From contig NZ_JANDBD010000006.1 of the NCBI RefSeq assembly GCF_024320865.1, positions 1-64,000 on the forward strand: a DNA stretch of 64,000 bases, in the 5' to 3' direction. The notes beneath the pieces are model-generated. The model made no database searches. It was given only the letters and a program-made list of their open reading frames with translations, and was not told where the DNA came from. A program made the translations under genes and the position numbers. Numbering within the stretch: position 1 is the first letter of the stretch; the number at the start of each line of letters is the position of its first letter. This stretch comes from Mycolicibacterium arenosum. GTDB lineage: Bacteria; Actinomycetota; Actinomycetes; Mycobacteriales; Mycobacteriaceae. Below are positions 62,371-64,000 of the stretch, piece after piece.

Positions 62371-63951
62371 TCACCACGTGCCGCTCCAGCGGGCGCGTAG
62401 GGGCCGGCCATCGGGGTCGTAGATCATCCGGTACACGGGGGATGCCCACAGCCGCGTGGCCCAGCCGAGTCTCTCCGCCCGGTGCTCTCGTATCCGTCCG
62501 GGCGGACGTGGCCCGCGTCGGCCGGTGGCGTGCCAATGGTCCAATTGGTCCGCGGTCCGGCGGAATTGGCGAACGGCGTCGCCGGGGTCGACGAGCCCGT
62601 CGTCCGTGTCGCGGTCGAGGTGCTCGCGCATGAGGCGCAGCCGGAGCTGACGTGCAAACGCCCTGGCGCCATCGCCGTCGCCCGCGGGGTCGCGCGGTTC
62701 CCGTGGGTCGGGAGTGGCGTCGAGCACGGCGCAGGACAGTTCGCTGTCGTGAGTCCAGGACCTCCTGTTGAAGTTGTCGCTGCCGACACTGGCCCAGACG
62801 TCGTCTATCACGCACACCTTGGCGTGCACGTACACCGGTGTGCCGCGGTGGTTCTCGACGTCGAAGATGTGCACGCGGTCCGGGCTCGTCGCACGGCACG
62901 CATCGATCGCCTTGCGGCGGCCGACGAGATTCGGCGGCAGTGCGAGCTTGCCGTCGACGTCCGGGAACCGGGGGACCACCGCGATCAGATGCAGGTCCGG
63001 ATTGTCGGCCAGCGCGCGGGCGAACAGATCGGCCACCTCCGCAGACCATAGATACTGGTCCTCCAAGTAGATCAGTCGGCGCGCCCGTCTCACCGCCTTC
63101 GTGTAACCGCGGGCGATGCTGTACTCGCCGTCGGGTGCGAAGTCGTACTCGAAATGCGCGTTGGGGTAGGTGCGCAGCACCTGAACAGTGCAGGAGCCGC
63201 ATTCCGGCGGGTCCGGCTGTTGCTCCGGCAGGGGGTCGGGGGTGAGGTCCGCGTGCCGCAGTTTGTCCCGAAGCCAGGCGATGGGACTCAACGTGTCGAG
63301 CGGCGCGGGGTCGTTCCAGCGTTCACGGAACGCGGCGTCGAGCGCGCCGACCACGGGGCTCTGCAGGAGTAGTTGCGCATCGTGCCACGGCGGGTGCTCG
63401 CCGTAGCGCTTCGCCATCTGCACTGCCTGTCCGTCCCCGAGATGGGATTCGTCGTCGCGGCGCGAATGACACAGGTCGATTCCGCCTGCGAACGCCACGT
63501 CCCGCTGCGGCGCTCCTCGGTGCCGGAGCACGACGAACTTCTGGTGGTGCGAACCGCCGAACCGCACGCGCTGATCGAGCAGCACCTGTCCACCGGCAGC
63601 CTCGATCGCCTCTCCCAGGTGCCGGTTCTCCTCCTCGCTGTACTGCATGCTGTCGAGGTGCGAGCGCCACATCAGCCCTCGCACCACGACGCCGCGTTCG
63701 GCAGCACGAGAGAACAGTTCGGCGATCGTCGGTCCGCCGTCGCGTACCAACTCATCTGGATCGCCCCGCCAGTCGGTGAAGAACAGGTGATCGCCCGCGT
63801 CGAGCGACTCCACCTCGGTGCAGAGACGGTCGAAGTACGTCGCGCCGTGAATGAGTGGCTCCGCCCGGCTGCCTTCAGACCAGGCGGGCAGCCGGGAGCG
63901 CGGATTTCCGCGCTCGGCGGCCGTGAGGAACCACTGCGACAGGTCTGACAC
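62371..63951 (-). CDS. Phospholipase D-like protein
   Basis: A 526-residue protein with two PLD half-domains. The first HKD region is HHQKFVVL followed by Arg, where Asp is usual; the Asp comes later in FAGGIDLCHSRRDD. The second is HAKVCVIDDVWASVGSDNFNRR near residue 370, a complete HxKx4D motif. PLD enzymes hydrolyse or transfer phosphodiester bonds through a phospho-His intermediate. No signal peptide is visible. A C-terminal tail of about 100 residues rich in Arg is extra. GTG at 63951 is used, and the promoter lies in the last 49 bases of the window. Confidence 0.9.
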   Translation of the reverse strand: MSDLSQWFLTAAERGNPRSRLPAWSEGSRAEPLIHGATYFDRLCTEVESLDAGDHLFFTDWRGDPDELVRDGGPTIAELFSRAAERGVVVRGLMWRSHLDSMQYSEEENRHLGEAIEAAGGQVLLDQRVRFGGSHHQKFVVLRHRGAPQRDVAFAGGIDLCHSRRDDESHLGDGQAVQMAKRYGEHPPWHDAQLLLQSPVVGALDAAFRERWNDPAPLDTLSPIAWLRDKLRHADLTPDPLPEQQPDPPECGSCTVQVLRTYPNAHFEYDFAPDGEYSIARGYTKAVRRARRLIYLEDQYLWSAEVADLFARALADNPDLHLIAVVPRFPDVDGKLALPPNLVGRRKAIDACRATSPDRVHIFDVENHRGTPVYVHAKVCVIDDVWASVGSDNFNRRSWTHDSELSCAVLDATPDPREPRDPAGDGDGARAFARQLRLRLMREHLDRDTDDGLVDPGDAVRQFRRTADQLDHWHATGRRGPRPPGRIREHRAERLGWATRLWASPVYRMIYDPDGRPLRARWSGTW

Positions 63952-64000
63952 GCGAGATGGATGCCCGCTCCACTGCAGATTGACGCAACTCCAGGCGGGA

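Noticed and set aside
1-64000. tRNA, rRNA, insertion sequences, integrases, phage genes, origin of replication
   Set aside because: I looked for cloverleaf or transposase signatures and recognised none, although small RNAs cannot be excluded by eye.

Overview
The window is about 64 kb of very GC-rich DNA. It comes from a mycobacterium, most likely a fast-growing environmental Mycolicibacterium-type species. A conserved block matches the M. tuberculosis order Rv3295 to Rv3309c in inverted orientation: upp, pmmB, deoD, amiB1, amiA1, the Rv3304 homologue, lpdA, glpD2, the Rv3300c homologue, nei2, lhr and a TetR gene. All of these keep their relative strands. This assignment is from protein recognition and memory of the gene order, not from a database search.

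Layout. (1) Bases 1-4010 hold the 5' part of a giant secreted protein of tandem cadherin/VCBS-like domains, with recent internal DNA duplications. (2) Bases 4200-19256 are the conserved block: a small helical protein with an NlpC/P60 hydrolase, upp, pmmB, a MarR/AbrB-transporter pair, deoD, two M20 amidohydrolases, a PknD-like kinase with an extracellular beta-propeller, an AIG2-like gene, lpdA, glpD2 and a pseudouridine synthase. phoY1, which sits between glpD2 and the Rv3300c homologue in M. tuberculosis, is absent. (3) Bases 19253-29232 carry two more giant secreted proteins. Both have long signal peptides, cadherin-like domains and beta-propellers, and the second is split by a one-base frameshift. 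(4) Bases 29452-38574 are lipid and redox genes: a DUF1330 protein, two SDRs, a crotonase, the TetR/reductase/desA3 unit, nei2, a MOSC protein, a nitronate monooxygenase and a small membrane protein. (5) Bases 38624-43835 hold lhr and its TetR neighbour. (6) Bases 43906-54162 are accessory. They include a MarR-controlled VOC/DoxX pair, an operon with two different Rieske fusion enzymes plus a DUF5996 protein, a pirin, a cutinase and a TetR gene. (7) Bases 54321-63951 hold a large LuxR regulator, a secreted Pro-rich protein, malQ, a MerR regulator, two small mycobacterial proteins and a phospholipase D-like protein.

How the genes work together. The nucleoside and sugar salvage genes (upp, deoD, pmmB), glpD2/lpdA and the amidohydrolases form the housekeeping core. 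The reductase and DesA3 form an electron-transfer and desaturase pair under a divergent TetR regulator. Several divergent regulator/target pairs have clear palindromic operators in the shared promoter: MarR/AbrB, MarR/VOC-DoxX and TetR/LuxR.

The strongest candidate for an undescribed system is at 46573-51100. Three genes overlap by GTGA stop/start quadruplets and encode a DUF5996 protein, a Rieske domain fused to an FMN glutamate-synthase-like domain, and a Rieske domain fused to a pyruvate-oxidase-like TPP enzyme. The second candidate is the family of three giant cell-surface proteins, which share a signal peptide, a conserved pre-domain motif and, for two of them, a promoter element.
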